A stretch of 64,000 nucleotides of DNA. Source: an uncultured Schaedlerella sp. Its GTDB lineage: Bacteria > Bacillota > Clostridia > Lachnospirales > Lachnospiraceae. Made by a program: the position numbers and the translations under genes. The stretch spans positions 41,253 to 105,252 of the forward strand of contig CAKSAJ010000007.1 in the NCBI GenBank assembly GCA_934435195.1, given 5' to 3'. Position 1 is the stretch's first letter; each line of letters starts with the position of its first letter. Positions 33,546 to 41,536 of this stretch are shown piece after piece. Under the pieces are notes generated by a model, which saw only the letters and a list, made by a program, of their open reading frames with translations, was not told where the DNA came from and ran no database searches.

Positions 33546-34922
33546 ATGGATCAATCGGCTGAAAAAGATAAAGATGTCACAAAAAAAGACGATAAAGTGA
33601 ACGAAAAAGAAAAGAAAAAGTCTGTTGAGAATAGCGGGTATTATATTAATAGACCTAAATTTGGAAACAATGGACCTTCAAAATTGAAGCAACAATTTAG
33701 TCAGGGACTGACGTTGCTGTTGGTAGTTATAGTCTGCCTTTTGATTTATTTTGCACTTTTACGATTGGAAATGATCTCAAATGTTATTCATCTTATTCTG
33801 GGAATACTTAAGCCTATAATATATGGATTTGCAATTGCCTATCTTTTGAATCCAATTGTAAAAAAAGTAGATGAACATTTGATCCCATATATCAATAAAC
33901 ATTTTCCAAATAGCAAAAAAGCAGCGCAGATTTCAAGAGGTACAGGTATATTTATTGCGGTTATTTTATTGATTTCAATTATTACAGCACTGTGTAATAT
34001 GATGCTTCCGGAATTATATAAAAGTATCTGGAATATGGTGTCTACAGTTCCAAGCCAGTTGAATACAGCAGTTGATCAAATTACAAAGATGATGTCAAAA
34101 GATACAACGACAGGACAGCTTTTTACAAATGTACTTATGCAGGCAACGGATTTTATTCAGAATTGGATGAAGACAGATTTGTTAGAACAAGTTAATGTTG
34201 TAATGTCTAACCTGACAGTTGGAGTGATCAATGTTGTAAAAGAATTGTTTAACGGAATTATCGGAATTATCATCTCGGTTTATGTGCTTTGGGGAAAAGA
34301 AGTGTTTTCTCAGCAGGCAAAAAAGATAGTTTATGCGATTTTTAAACCAAATTCTGCGAATATGATATTGCATCTGACAATTAAAAGTAATGAAATCTTT
34401 GGTGGATTCATCATTGGGAAGATTATTGATTCTGTTATTATTGGAATATTGTGTTTTATAGGGCTGAGCATATTAAAGATGCCATACACATTGCTTGTCA
34501 GTGTGATTGTAGGCGTGACAAATGTTATCCCATTTTTTGGGCCATATATTGGAGCAATACCGAGTGCAATTTTGATCACTCTTTCAAATCCGATAAAAGG
34601 TCTTTACTTTTTGATTTTTATTTTGATTCTACAGCAGATAGATGGAAATATTATCGGACCTAAGATTATCGGGAATTCGACAGGTCTTTCAGCTTTTTGG
34701 GTTGTATTTTCGATTTTGTTAGGAGGAGGTTTGTTTGGAATACCAGGAATGATTCTTGGTGTGCCGACATTTGCAGTATTATCTTATATTGTGACAATGC
34801 TTATAAATCATAATCTGGAGAAAAAGAATCTGCCGACAGAGGCATCGTGTTATGATGAGTTGAGTTATGTGGATACAGACGGGACATACGTTCATTCTGA
34901 CAGAAATGAATTTAAAAAATAA
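33546..34922 (+). CDS. AI-2E family transporter
   Basis: A 458-residue membrane protein of PF01594, with seven to eight transmembrane helices. A highly charged N-terminus (KDKDVTKKDDKVNEKEKKK) precedes the first helix at about residues 55-77. The conserved block VVGVTNVIPFFGPYIGAIP near residues 317-336 and QQIDGNIIGPKIIG near 359-372 are family signatures. The family includes Na+/H+ antiporters and the proposed E. coli AI-2 exporter TqsA, so the substrate here is unknown. It is followed after 14 bases by metA and may be cotranscribed. Confidence 0.92.
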   Translation: MDQSAEKDKDVTKKDDKVNEKEKKKSVENSGYYINRPKFGNNGPSKLKQQFSQGLTLLLVVIVCLLIYFALLRLEMISNVIHLILGILKPIIYGFAIAYLLNPIVKKVDEHLIPYINKHFPNSKKAAQISRGTGIFIAVILLISIITALCNMMLPELYKSIWNMVSTVPSQLNTAVDQITKMMSKDTTTGQLFTNVLMQATDFIQNWMKTDLLEQVNVVMSNLTVGVINVVKELFNGIIGIIISVYVLWGKEVFSQQAKKIVYAIFKPNSANMILHLTIKSNEIFGGFIIGKIIDSVIIGILCFIGLSILKMPYTLLVSVIVGVTNVIPFFGPYIGAIPSAILITLSNPIKGLYFLIFILILQQIDGNIIGPKIIGNSTGLSAFWVVFSILLGGGLFGIPGMILGVPTFAVLSYIVTMLINHNLEKKNLPTEASCYDELSYVDTDGTYVHSDRNEFKK

Positions 34923-34936
34923 AAAGGGGAATAAAA

Positions 34937-35863
34937 ATGCCAATTCGAGTACAAAATGATTTACCGGTAAAAGAAATACTGGAACAGGAGAATATATTTG
35001 TAATGGACGAATATCGTGCGGCACATCAGCAGATACGTCCAATCAGCATCGGACTTTTGAATTTGATGCCGCTAAAAGAGGATACAGAGCTTCAGATACT
35101 TCGCTCACTGTCAAATACACCATTGCAGGTCGATGTGACATTCGTGAGGGTTAGCAGCCATGTTTCTAAAAATACTTCAACCAGTCATATTTATAAATTT
35201 TATGAGTCGTTTGAAAATATTAAGAATAAAAAATTCGATGGCTTTATTATTACAGGAGCGCCTGTAGAACAGATGCCGTTTGAAGAGGTCGATTACTGGA
35301 ATGAGTTAAAAGAAATTATGGAGTGGACGAAAACAAATGTTACATCAACACTTCATTTATGCTGGGGAGCACAGGCTGGAATTTATTATCACTATGGGAT
35401 TGATAAAGTGATGTTATCGGAAAAGAAGTTTGGCGTGTTCCCACATCATGTGCGTGATCGTAAGATTCCGCTGGTGCGTGGGTTTGATGATATATTTTAT
35501 GCACCACATTCCAGACATACGGAAGTTCCGTTAAAAGAATTGGAAGCAGATGATCGTATTAGAATCCTTGCTGATTCAGAGGAGGCGGGTGTTTTCTTAT
35601 GTATGGCAGAAGAAGGAAAACAGGTTTTTGTTATGGGACATCCGGAATATGATCGTATGACATTGGATACAGAGTATAAGCGAGACTGTGCAAAAGGATT
35701 GGATATCCAGATACCGGTCAACTATTATCCGGATAATAATCCGGACAATAAACCAAATTTGCTGTGGAGATCGCACGCAAATACTTTATATAGTAACTGG
35801 CTGAATTATTACGTGTATCAGGTAACTCCATATAATTTGTACGGAGCACCGGATTTTAGCTAA
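34937..35863 (+). CDS. metAA: Homoserine O-acetyltransferase (MetA family)
   Basis: A 308-residue MetA-type acyltransferase that activates homoserine for methionine synthesis. The catalytic Cys142 is in HLCWGAQAG, and the GHPEYDRM segment supplies the second half of the active site. Residue 111 is Glu (GAPVEQM). In the MetA family, Glu111 marks acetyl-CoA enzymes and Gly111 marks succinyl-CoA enzymes, so this is predicted to use acetyl-CoA despite its homology to homoserine succinyltransferase. RBS AAAAGGGG. The next gene is an aminotransferase, and no metB or metY is nearby. Confidence 0.94.
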   Translation: MPIRVQNDLPVKEILEQENIFVMDEYRAAHQQIRPISIGLLNLMPLKEDTELQILRSLSNTPLQVDVTFVRVSSHVSKNTSTSHIYKFYESFENIKNKKFDGFIITGAPVEQMPFEEVDYWNELKEIMEWTKTNVTSTLHLCWGAQAGIYYHYGIDKVMLSEKKFGVFPHHVRDRKIPLVRGFDDIFYAPHSRHTEVPLKELEADDRIRILADSEEAGVFLCMAEEGKQVFVMGHPEYDRMTLDTEYKRDCAKGLDIQIPVNYYPDNNPDNKPNLLWRSHANTLYSNWLNYYVYQVTPYNLYGAPDFS

Positions 35864-35905
35864 GAGTGTATAAAAACAAGATGAGAGTATTACGAGGAAA
35901 ATATA

Positions 35906-37081
35906 ATGGAAGATACATATTTTTCAGATAAAGTAAATGCATTAAAAACAGGTGTATTTGCCATGCTGAATCAAAAGAAAGCAGAACTTATCCAGAGAGG
36001 AAGAAAAGTGTATAACTTATCGGTCGGAACACCTGATTTTCCACCGGCACCGCATATTATGAAAGCAATGGAGGATGCATGCAAGAATCCGGAGAATTAT
36101 AAATATTCTTTGGAAGACCGGCCGGAATTGGTAGAGGCACTTCAATTTCATTATAAACGTCGTTTTGATGTGAATGTTGAAAAAGATGAAATTACTTCAG
36201 TAAATGGTTCACAAGAAGGCATGGCACATATAGGAATGGTTTTGTGTAATCCGGGAGATACAATCCTTGTGCCAAATCCTGGGTATCCATTGTTTGAAAC
36301 AAGTGGAATGATGGCTGATGCAAAGATAGAGTATTATCCGATTAAAGAGGAAAATGGGTATCTGCCAGACTTGGATGCAATACCGGAAGAGATACTTGCG
36401 CGGACAAAATATATGATCGTATCTTATCCGTTAAATCCGGTATGTGTATGTGCGCCGGATGAATTTTATGAACGCCTGATAATATTTGCGAAAGAGCATG
36501 ACATTATTATCATTCACGATAATGCGTATTCCGATATTATTTATACACGAAAACAAGGACGATCCTTTTTATCATTTGATGGTGCAAAAGAGGTGGGAGT
36601 GGAGTTCTATTCCTTGTCAAAGTCTTTTAATCTGACAGGAGCAAGAATCTCTTTTGTGGTAGGAAATAAGAAGATTATAAATAAATTAAAGATTTTTCGT
36701 TCACAGATAGATTATGGAGTATTTCTTCCTGTTCAATATGCAGCAATTGCGGCCTTGACAGGACCACTTGATGTGGTAGAAGAACAACGCCAGGAGTATG
36801 AAAAGCGAAATAAAATGCTTTGTGGAGGTTTGCGTTCGATTGGGTGGGATGTACCGGATAGTCAAGGCACGATGTTTGTGTGGGCAAAAATTCCGAGAAA
36901 ATATAAATCATCTGTTGAATTTTGCCTGGATTTAATGGAGAAAACAGGTGTTATTGTTACACCTGGAAATGCTTTTGGCAGTAGAGGGGAAGGTTATGTG
37001 AGAATGGCTCTGGTAGTTGGAGAAGAAACGATTTCAGAGTTATTATCAGTGTTGGAAGAATCAAATATATTTTCAAAATAG
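35906..37081 (+). CDS. PLP-dependent class I aminotransferase
   Basis: A 391-residue fold-type I aminotransferase. The PLP lysine is Lys239 in SLSKSFNLTGARIS, with Asp205 and Tyr208 (HDNAYSD) contacting the cofactor and NPGYP at 124-128. The overall resemblance is to the AspC/DapL group (LL-diaminopimelate aminotransferase-like), and the substrate cannot be fixed. The usual NYPNNP motif is altered to SYPLNP. It follows metA by 42 bases, so a role in methionine metabolism or lysine synthesis is possible. Confidence 0.88.
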   Translation: MEDTYFSDKVNALKTGVFAMLNQKKAELIQRGRKVYNLSVGTPDFPPAPHIMKAMEDACKNPENYKYSLEDRPELVEALQFHYKRRFDVNVEKDEITSVNGSQEGMAHIGMVLCNPGDTILVPNPGYPLFETSGMMADAKIEYYPIKEENGYLPDLDAIPEEILARTKYMIVSYPLNPVCVCAPDEFYERLIIFAKEHDIIIIHDNAYSDIIYTRKQGRSFLSFDGAKEVGVEFYSLSKSFNLTGARISFVVGNKKIINKLKIFRSQIDYGVFLPVQYAAIAALTGPLDVVEEQRQEYEKRNKMLCGGLRSIGWDVPDSQGTMFVWAKIPRKYKSSVEFCLDLMEKTGVIVTPGNAFGSRGEGYVRMALVVGEETISELLSVLEESNIFSK

Positions 37082-37135
37082 ATATCAAATATTTACGAGA
37101 AAAGTATTTAATAGGTTAGATAGGAGAATGGCAGT

Positions 37136-37648
37136 ATGCAGCGAATTGCAAAATTTCATAAAGTAAGTGAAGAACGATTTATAAATGACTGGAAGGATAC
37201 TTTTGAGGAAGCGAGTGAAGTTGAGGTTAAGAAAATCTATGAGGATATTTCGTTGCCTAAAAGAGCAACTGCAGGTTCGGCAGGATACGATTTCTACGCA
37301 CCGATGGATATTTGTCTTCAGCCAGGTGAGACAATAAAGATTCCAACAGGCATTCGAGTTGAGATGGAACCAAATTGGGTTTTGAAATGCTATCCTAGAA
37401 GTGGACTTGGATTTAAATTCCGTTTACAGTTAAATAATACGGTTGGTATTATCGATAGTGATTATTTTTATTCGGATAATGAAGGGCATATTTTTGCAAA
37501 GCTTACGAATGATACAAATGAAGGTAAGACAGTACAGATTTCAGCGGGAAATGGTTTTATGCAGGGAATATTTGTTGAATATGGAATTACAGTAGATGAC
37601 GATGTGACAGATGTTCGAAATGGTGGATTTGGAAGTACTACAAAATAG
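37136..37648 (+). CDS. dut: dUTP diphosphatase
   Basis: A 170-residue trimeric-type dUTPase, which hydrolyses dUTP to dUMP and pyrophosphate to keep uracil out of DNA. The five family motifs are visible: AGYDFYA (49-55), PRSGLG (87-92), GIIDSDY (104-110) with catalytic Asp107, GNGFMQG (138-144) and RNGGFGSTTK (161-170). An N-terminal extension of about 35 residues precedes motif 1. The insertion FYSDNEGHIFAK between motifs 3 and 4 is typical of Clostridial forms. It ends at a strong bidirectional terminator. Confidence 0.93.
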   Translation: MQRIAKFHKVSEERFINDWKDTFEEASEVEVKKIYEDISLPKRATAGSAGYDFYAPMDICLQPGETIKIPTGIRVEMEPNWVLKCYPRSGLGFKFRLQLNNTVGIIDSDYFYSDNEGHIFAKLTNDTNEGKTVQISAGNGFMQGIFVEYGITVDDDVTDVRNGGFGSTTK

Positions 37649-37655
37649 AAAATAG

Positions 37656-37697
37656 ATCGACTGTTGCAAAAAATAGTGATGCAACAGTCGATTTTTT
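37656..37697 (+). terminator. Bidirectional terminator between dut and spoVAF
   Basis: ATCGACTGTTGCA (37656-37668) pairs perfectly with TGCAACAGTCGAT (37680-37692), a 13-bp stem with an 11-base loop, then a T-run. The opposite strand also has an A/T flank and serves spoVAF. Confidence 0.9.
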
Positions 37698-39063
37698 AAA
37701 TTTTATTGATTTTTATATAGCTTCTTCCGGTGATTGTCCGATTGAAAATAAGAAAACATGCGACGATGATACAACCGATAACAAAACCTATAATATTAAA
37801 ACAAGCTGTCATGATTAAAAGAATTAAACGCATGAATTTTAATGCATAACCAAGTTCGTAATTGGGTTGGGTGTAATCTGCTACAGCAACAAAAGCCATG
37901 TATAGCATTACTTCGGAATTAAACCAGCCGGATTGTACTGAAAATTCTCCCATCACGATACCGGCAATTACACTAAGCGGGGTACTTAGCATACTGGGAG
38001 TGTTTAAGGCTGCAAGACGTAATCCATCAATCGATAATTCTAAGATTAAAAATTGATAAAAGAGGGCAATATTTACAGTATCTTGTACCACGACAAAGGA
38101 AAAAATATCGGGGAGCAATTCTAAATTTTGCATAAACAACAAAAATACAGGAGTTAAAAATACAGTTCCCAAAGAAATCAATGCACGTGAAAATTTCAGA
38201 TAGAGACCGGTAATTTTGGGGAAATAGTAATCATTTGCTTCTTCTACCATATCAAAGACGGAAGTTGGCAAAATCATTGCCGAGGGAGAATTGTCGACTA
38301 GAATTACAACTTTTCCTTCTAAAATACAGGCGGCAGCAGTGTCAGGACGTTCAGAGAACTTAAATTTTGGAAAAGGGTTAAACCATTTCCGTCTGAACAT
38401 TGCTTCAGCAAGACTCTGCTGATTCATGCGAAGATCATCTACTTGCATATTTTTGATGATGCTTTTGATTTCGTTGAGTAAAGGCTGGTTAACCCGGTCT
38501 TTCATATAGCAAATTGCAATATCTGTCCGAGAAGTCTGCCCACCCTCTGTGATTTCCATAATAAGGTGAGGATCACGGATCCTTCTTCGGATTAAAGCAG
38601 TGTTAAATACAATTGTTTCAACAAAACCATCACGTGAGCCACGAAGAGATTTGTCCTTTTCTGGTTCGTCAACATTTCTGGCGGGGTATGTTCTGCAATC
38701 AATTGCAAAGCAGAAAGAATATCCTTCAATGAATAAACATGTCATTCCCGAAAGAACATCTCTTATAATTTCATCGTAATCCTGTATAATGTCTACTTCT
38801 GCATATGGAATAAAGCATTCTGCAAATAATGTGGCATCAGAGGGGAGTTCATCTGCTTTTAATTTGTATAACGAATCCAGTATTTTTAACAGAGTTTCAT
38901 CTTTCGTAAAACCGTCAATAAAATAGAAGACTGCTTGTTTGTCTGCGATTTTGATACTGCGGCGGATTATATCAAAACTTTCATGGATTGGAAGTGTTGT
39001 ATCCATATATTTAATGTTTTCATTAAATGATGAAGTCATTTGTCCTTGAAATTTAGTAATCAT
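37696..39063 (-). CDS. spoVAF: Spore germination protein SpoVAF (GerA family)
   Basis: A 455-residue GerA/SpoVAF-family membrane protein. Residues 1 to about 250 are the soluble N-terminal domain. The block ILEGKVVILVDNSPSAMILPTSVF (near 260-283) precedes four to five transmembrane helices, and YTQPNYELGYALKFMRLILL fits SpoVAF better than GerAA. SpoVAF acts in spore germination and dipicolinate movement. No gerAB, gerAC or other spoVA gene is adjacent. The start at 39063 (MITKFQGQM) is preferred because GAGG lies 8 bases upstream and the sigma-G-like promoter at 39102-39131 would leave the in-frame ATGs at 39120 and 39090 upstream of, or at, the transcript start. Confidence 0.85.
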   Translation of the reverse strand: MITKFQGQMTSSFNENIKYMDTTLPIHESFDIIRRSIKIADKQAVFYFIDGFTKDETLLKILDSLYKLKADELPSDATLFAECFIPYAEVDIIQDYDEIIRDVLSGMTCLFIEGYSFCFAIDCRTYPARNVDEPEKDKSLRGSRDGFVETIVFNTALIRRRIRDPHLIMEITEGGQTSRTDIAICYMKDRVNQPLLNEIKSIIKNMQVDDLRMNQQSLAEAMFRRKWFNPFPKFKFSERPDTAAACILEGKVVILVDNSPSAMILPTSVFDMVEEANDYYFPKITGLYLKFSRALISLGTVFLTPVFLLFMQNLELLPDIFSFVVVQDTVNIALFYQFLILELSIDGLRLAALNTPSMLSTPLSVIAGIVMGEFSVQSGWFNSEVMLYMAFVAVADYTQPNYELGYALKFMRLILLIMTACFNIIGFVIGCIIVACFLIFNRTITGRSYIKINKI

Positions 39064-39101
39064 AATATAAGCCTCTTTCTTTTGATTCATTACGATAACT
39101 A

Positions 39102-39131
39102 TAGAATCCCCGTAGCACAAAAGAATTATTC
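39102..39131 (-). promoter_or_regulatory. Sigma-G-like promoter of spoVAF
   Basis: Read on the minus strand: GAATA (39131-39127) fits the -35 consensus GHATR exactly. An 18-base spacer follows, then GATTCTA (39108-39102) matches six of seven positions of CATTMTA. Expected start point is near 39095, giving a 30-base leader. Confidence 0.6.
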
Positions 39132-39223
39132 GCTGTCTTTACATTTTGTAAAAGGTCTGTTATACTTTGCAAGAAAGATATTAAGAAGTATTAAAAAATC
39201 ATGCTAAAAAAATAATTTACGTA

Positions 39224-39252
39224 TTGACATTTTTGACGAGGTGTGATAAATT
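39224..39252 (+). promoter_or_regulatory. Sigma-A promoter of the infC operon
   Basis: Exact TTGACA (39224-39229), 17-base spacer, TAAATT (39247-39252). The stretch 39064-39458 between spoVAF and infC holds the two divergent promoters and the infC leader, with no gene. Confidence 0.7.
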
Positions 39253-39258
39253 AATATC

Positions 39259-39458
39259 TGCATGAGGCAAAAGAAAGAAGAGTGTCCACTCTCACCATAG
39301 CATAAGTAAGTGACTATTGGTTTGATATTGATGATTTTATCTTTTGAAAGATAGATGTATTGATTCGGGTGGAGCAGATTCACTCGATTTTTTGTTTCAG
39401 AAATATGTTTCGCAAACAAACAACCTAAAGGAAATTCATTTGACGGAGGTATACGACA
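39259..39458 (+). promoter_or_regulatory. infC leader with an attenuator-like terminator
   Basis: About 200 bases of untranslated leader. It contains a 7-bp palindromic hairpin (39338-39353). TCGGGTG (39365-39371) pairs with CACTCGA (39381-39387), followed directly by a T-run (39388-39393), so it looks like a Rho-independent terminator placed before the operon. A further small hairpin follows at 39406-39418. Position and layout resemble the L20 leader described for B. subtilis infC-rpmI-rplT, in which ribosomal protein L20 represses its own operon by premature termination. The identity with that family is inferred. Confidence 0.6.
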
Positions 39459-39965
39459 ATTAGCGATTTAATGATTAACGAACAGATTAGAGACAGAGAG
39501 GTTCGCCTGATTAGTGAAGATGGAGAACAACTGGGAGTCATGTCAGCAAGAGAAGCTTTTAAGCTTGCACAGGAAGCAGAGCTTGACCTTGTCAAGATTG
39601 CACCAACAGCAAAGCCACCGGTATGTAAGATTATCGATTATGGAAAATACAAATATGAGCTGACAAGAAAAGAAAAAGAAGCAAAGAAAAAACAGAAGAC
39701 TGTTGAAGTTAAAGAAGTGCGTTTGTCACCGAATATCGATACAAATGATTTGAATACAAAGGTGAATAATGCGAAGAAATTCATCACAAAAGGAAATAAA
39801 GTAAAGGTTACACTTCGTTTCCGAGGAAGAGAAATGGCACATGTACAGCAGAGCAAGCATATTCTTGATGATTTTGCAGCTATGCTTGAAGATGTAGCAA
39901 CAGTCGAGAAGCCGGCAAAGATGGAAGGCCGGAACATGAGCATGGTTTTAACTATAAAACGTTAA
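39459..39965 (+). CDS. infC: Translation initiation factor IF-3 (AUU start)
   Basis: A 168-residue IF-3, which binds the 30S subunit and enforces start-codon fidelity. The start is taken as ATT at 39459, reading ATT AGC GAT TTA ATG ATT AAC GAA: GGAGG at 39445-39449 is 9 bases before ATT but 21 before the first ATG (39471). Sequence blocks IAPTAKPPVCKIIDYGKYKYE, the basic linker and VTLRFRGREM are family signatures. AUU initiation is known for E. coli infC, where IF-3 discriminates against it as autoregulation. If translation began at 39471 the protein would be 164 residues. It precedes rpmI by 39 bases. Confidence 0.95.
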   Translation: MSDLMINEQIRDREVRLISEDGEQLGVMSAREAFKLAQEAELDLVKIAPTAKPPVCKIIDYGKYKYELTRKEKEAKKKQKTVEVKEVRLSPNIDTNDLNTKVNNAKKFITKGNKVKVTLRFRGREMAHVQQSKHILDDFAAMLEDVATVEKPAKMEGRNMSMVLTIKR

Positions 39966-40004
39966 AAATAAAAAACAGAAGCAACGATAAAGGAGGAAAT
40001 CATC

Positions 40005-40202
40005 ATGCCAAAAATTAAAACAAATAGAGCGGCAGCAAAACGTTTCAAAGCAACAGGAACAGGAAAACTGAAAAGAAATAAAGCTTACAAGAGCCATATC
40101 TTAACAAAGAAGACAACTAAGAGAAAAAGAAATCTTAGAAAGTCTACAATCACAGATGCAACAAACGTAAAGAACATGAAGAAAGTTTTACCATATCTGT
40201 AA
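40005..40202 (+). CDS. rpmI: 50S ribosomal protein L35
   Basis: A 65-residue, very basic protein. The family start MPKIKTNRAAAKRFKATGTG and the conserved HILTKKTTKRKRNLRK are present. It packs in the large subunit near L15 and L33. RBS AAAGGAGG. It is the second gene of infC-rpmI-rplT. Confidence 0.98.
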   Translation: MPKIKTNRAAAKRFKATGTGKLKRNKAYKSHILTKKTTKRKRNLRKSTITDATNVKNMKKVLPYL

Positions 40203-40232
40203 GATTTGAAAGTATTGAAGGAGGATTAAGAA

Positions 40233-40589
40233 ATGGCACGTATTAAAGGCGGAATGAACGCAAAGAAGAAACACAATAGAACATTAAAACTTGCTAAAGG
40301 ATATAGAGGAGCACGTTCAAAACAGTATAGAGTTGCAAAACAGTCTGTAATGAGAGCTCTTACATCTGCATACGCAGGAAGAAAACAGCGCAAACGTCAG
40401 ATGAGACAGCTTTGGATCGCTCGTATCAATGCAGCAGCAAGAATGAATGGTCTTTCATATAGCAAATTTATGTATGGACTGAAACTTGCAGGTGTTGAGA
40501 TGAACAGAAAAATGCTTGCTGAGCTTGCAGTAAACGATAAAGAAGGATTTGCAACACTTGCAGAAGTTGCTAAATCTAAACTTGCTTAA
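40233..40589 (+). CDS. rplT: 50S ribosomal protein L20
   Basis: A 118-residue basic protein of standard length, needed early in 50S assembly. MARIKGGMNAKKKHNRTLKLAKGYRG and the RKQRKRQMRQLWIARINAAAR block are signatures. In B. subtilis L20 binds its own mRNA leader to repress infC-rpmI-rplT, so it is the likely effector of the leader terminator upstream. It is followed by a very long terminator hairpin. Confidence 0.98.
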   Translation: MARIKGGMNAKKKHNRTLKLAKGYRGARSKQYRVAKQSVMRALTSAYAGRKQRKRQMRQLWIARINAAARMNGLSYSKFMYGLKLAGVEMNRKMLAELAVNDKEGFATLAEVAKSKLA

Positions 40590-40595
40590 TTTTAA

Positions 40596-40649
40596 CCAGA
40601 ATAAAAAAGAAAGGGTTCGATTTTCGAACCCTTTCTTTTTTTATTCTGG
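40596..40649 (+). terminator. Long bidirectional terminator of the rplT operon
   Basis: About 24 base pairs (40596-40619 with 40625-40649) with one bulged T, a 5-base loop and internal T/A tracts on both strands. The right arm contains the last codons and stop of the convergent HTH gene. Confidence 0.9.
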
Positions 40650-40994
40650 TTTTGATAATTGCTCTACAAGCTGAAAGATAAGAGTTTGATTGCTTTTATC
40701 TAAACGTTCGTATGCACGACATAATTGATAATTTCGTTCTGACACCTGATTGTATTCTAGTTGATATTCCAGCGTGTGACGGGCATCTGAATAACATAGT
40801 ATGTAGTCGATGGATACATCAAAAAATCTTGACAGATCAATTAAAATATCTGCTGGGAGAGAAGATGTTCCGTTTTCTATCCTGCTGATAGTTTGTTGAG
40901 AAACATTTAGCTTTGCAGCTAATTCTTCTTGAAGTATATTTCGTTCTTTTCGAAGTTCTTTTACACGATTCTGCACAATTTTACACCCCTTCAT
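40641..40994 (-). CDS. XRE-family HTH regulator
   Basis: A 117-residue protein with a Cro/C1-type HTH domain at about residues 9-66 (VKELRKERNILQEELAAKLNVSQQTISRIENG, ADILIDLSRFFDVSIDYIL). The helical C-terminal tail of about 50 residues includes an EYNQVSERNYQLCRAYERL segment. It is a lone regulator without toxin, phage or peptide partner. It is divergent from the HTH gene at 41144, with a 149-base intergenic region. RBS AAGGGG lies upstream on this strand. Confidence 0.88.
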   Translation of the reverse strand: MKGCKIVQNRVKELRKERNILQEELAAKLNVSQQTISRIENGTSSLPADILIDLSRFFDVSIDYILCYSDARHTLEYQLEYNQVSERNYQLCRAYERLDKSNQTLIFQLVEQLSKPE

Positions 40995-41143
40995 GTTATA
41001 CTATCTATTTTATCCAATATTTTCCATTGTGCTATCCGAGATGAGAGTATACCAATACTCATATTTAGTGTATAAAGAACAAATATGGGATTAATACACT
41101 ACGAATCAAGAAACAAATGTTAAAATACAAACGGGTGATGAAA

Positions 41144-41356
41144 ATGTTAAATAATACAATTGGAAAAAATATAAGACGAGTACGTGAAATAAATGATATG
41201 AACCAGGAAGAAGTTGCGGCACAATTGAATATTCGTCGACAGACGTTATCTGCATACGAGACAGGACGTAGTGTTCCTAATATTTATATTTTGCTAGAAC
41301 TTGCATCGTTTTTTAGAGTATCAATTGAAGATTTGACAAGAAATGTAAAATTATAG
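41144..41356 (+). CDS. Small XRE-family HTH regulator
   Basis: A 70-residue protein consisting almost only of an HTH domain (IGKNIRRVREINDMNQEEVAAQLNIRRQTLSAYETGRSVPNIYILLELASFF). The start ATG 41144 is preferred to 41117 because GGTGA lies 5 bases upstream; ATG 41138 is an alternative. Such one-domain regulators often control one nearby target. It is divergent from the HTH gene at 40641 and followed by an inverted repeat at 41358. Confidence 0.85.
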   Translation: MLNNTIGKNIRRVREINDMNQEEVAAQLNIRRQTLSAYETGRSVPNIYILLELASFFRVSIEDLTRNVKL

Positions 41357-41357
41357 G

Positions 41358-41386
41358 TTACCGGTCGCACTAATTACGACCGGTAA
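41358..41386 (+). repeat. Perfect 10-bp inverted repeat after the HTH gene
   Basis: TTACCGGTCG (41358-41367) and CGACCGGTAA (41377-41386) with a 9-base loop, 1 base after the stop. There is no T-tract, so termination would be weak; it may be a regulatory site. Confidence 0.6.
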
Positions 41387-41536
41387 TCTTATATGATGTC
41401 AGTCTTGTAATGCATATAGAAAATGATGTATAATATAAAATAGATTAGTTTATCTGGTATCTGCAGAAAAAGATATGATTGTTTGCAGATACAAAAATTT
41501 ATATAAGTTCAAGACAGATGAGGAGGCCGAAATAAG

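Noticed and set aside
34923..34936. SAM riboswitch before metA
   Set aside because: Only 14 bases separate metA from the transporter gene, so no riboswitch fits.
40641..41356. Prophage remnant around the two HTH genes
   Set aside because: No integrase, phage structural gene or attachment-site repeat is nearby; the tRNA-Leu genes are intact and the flanks are normal housekeeping genes.
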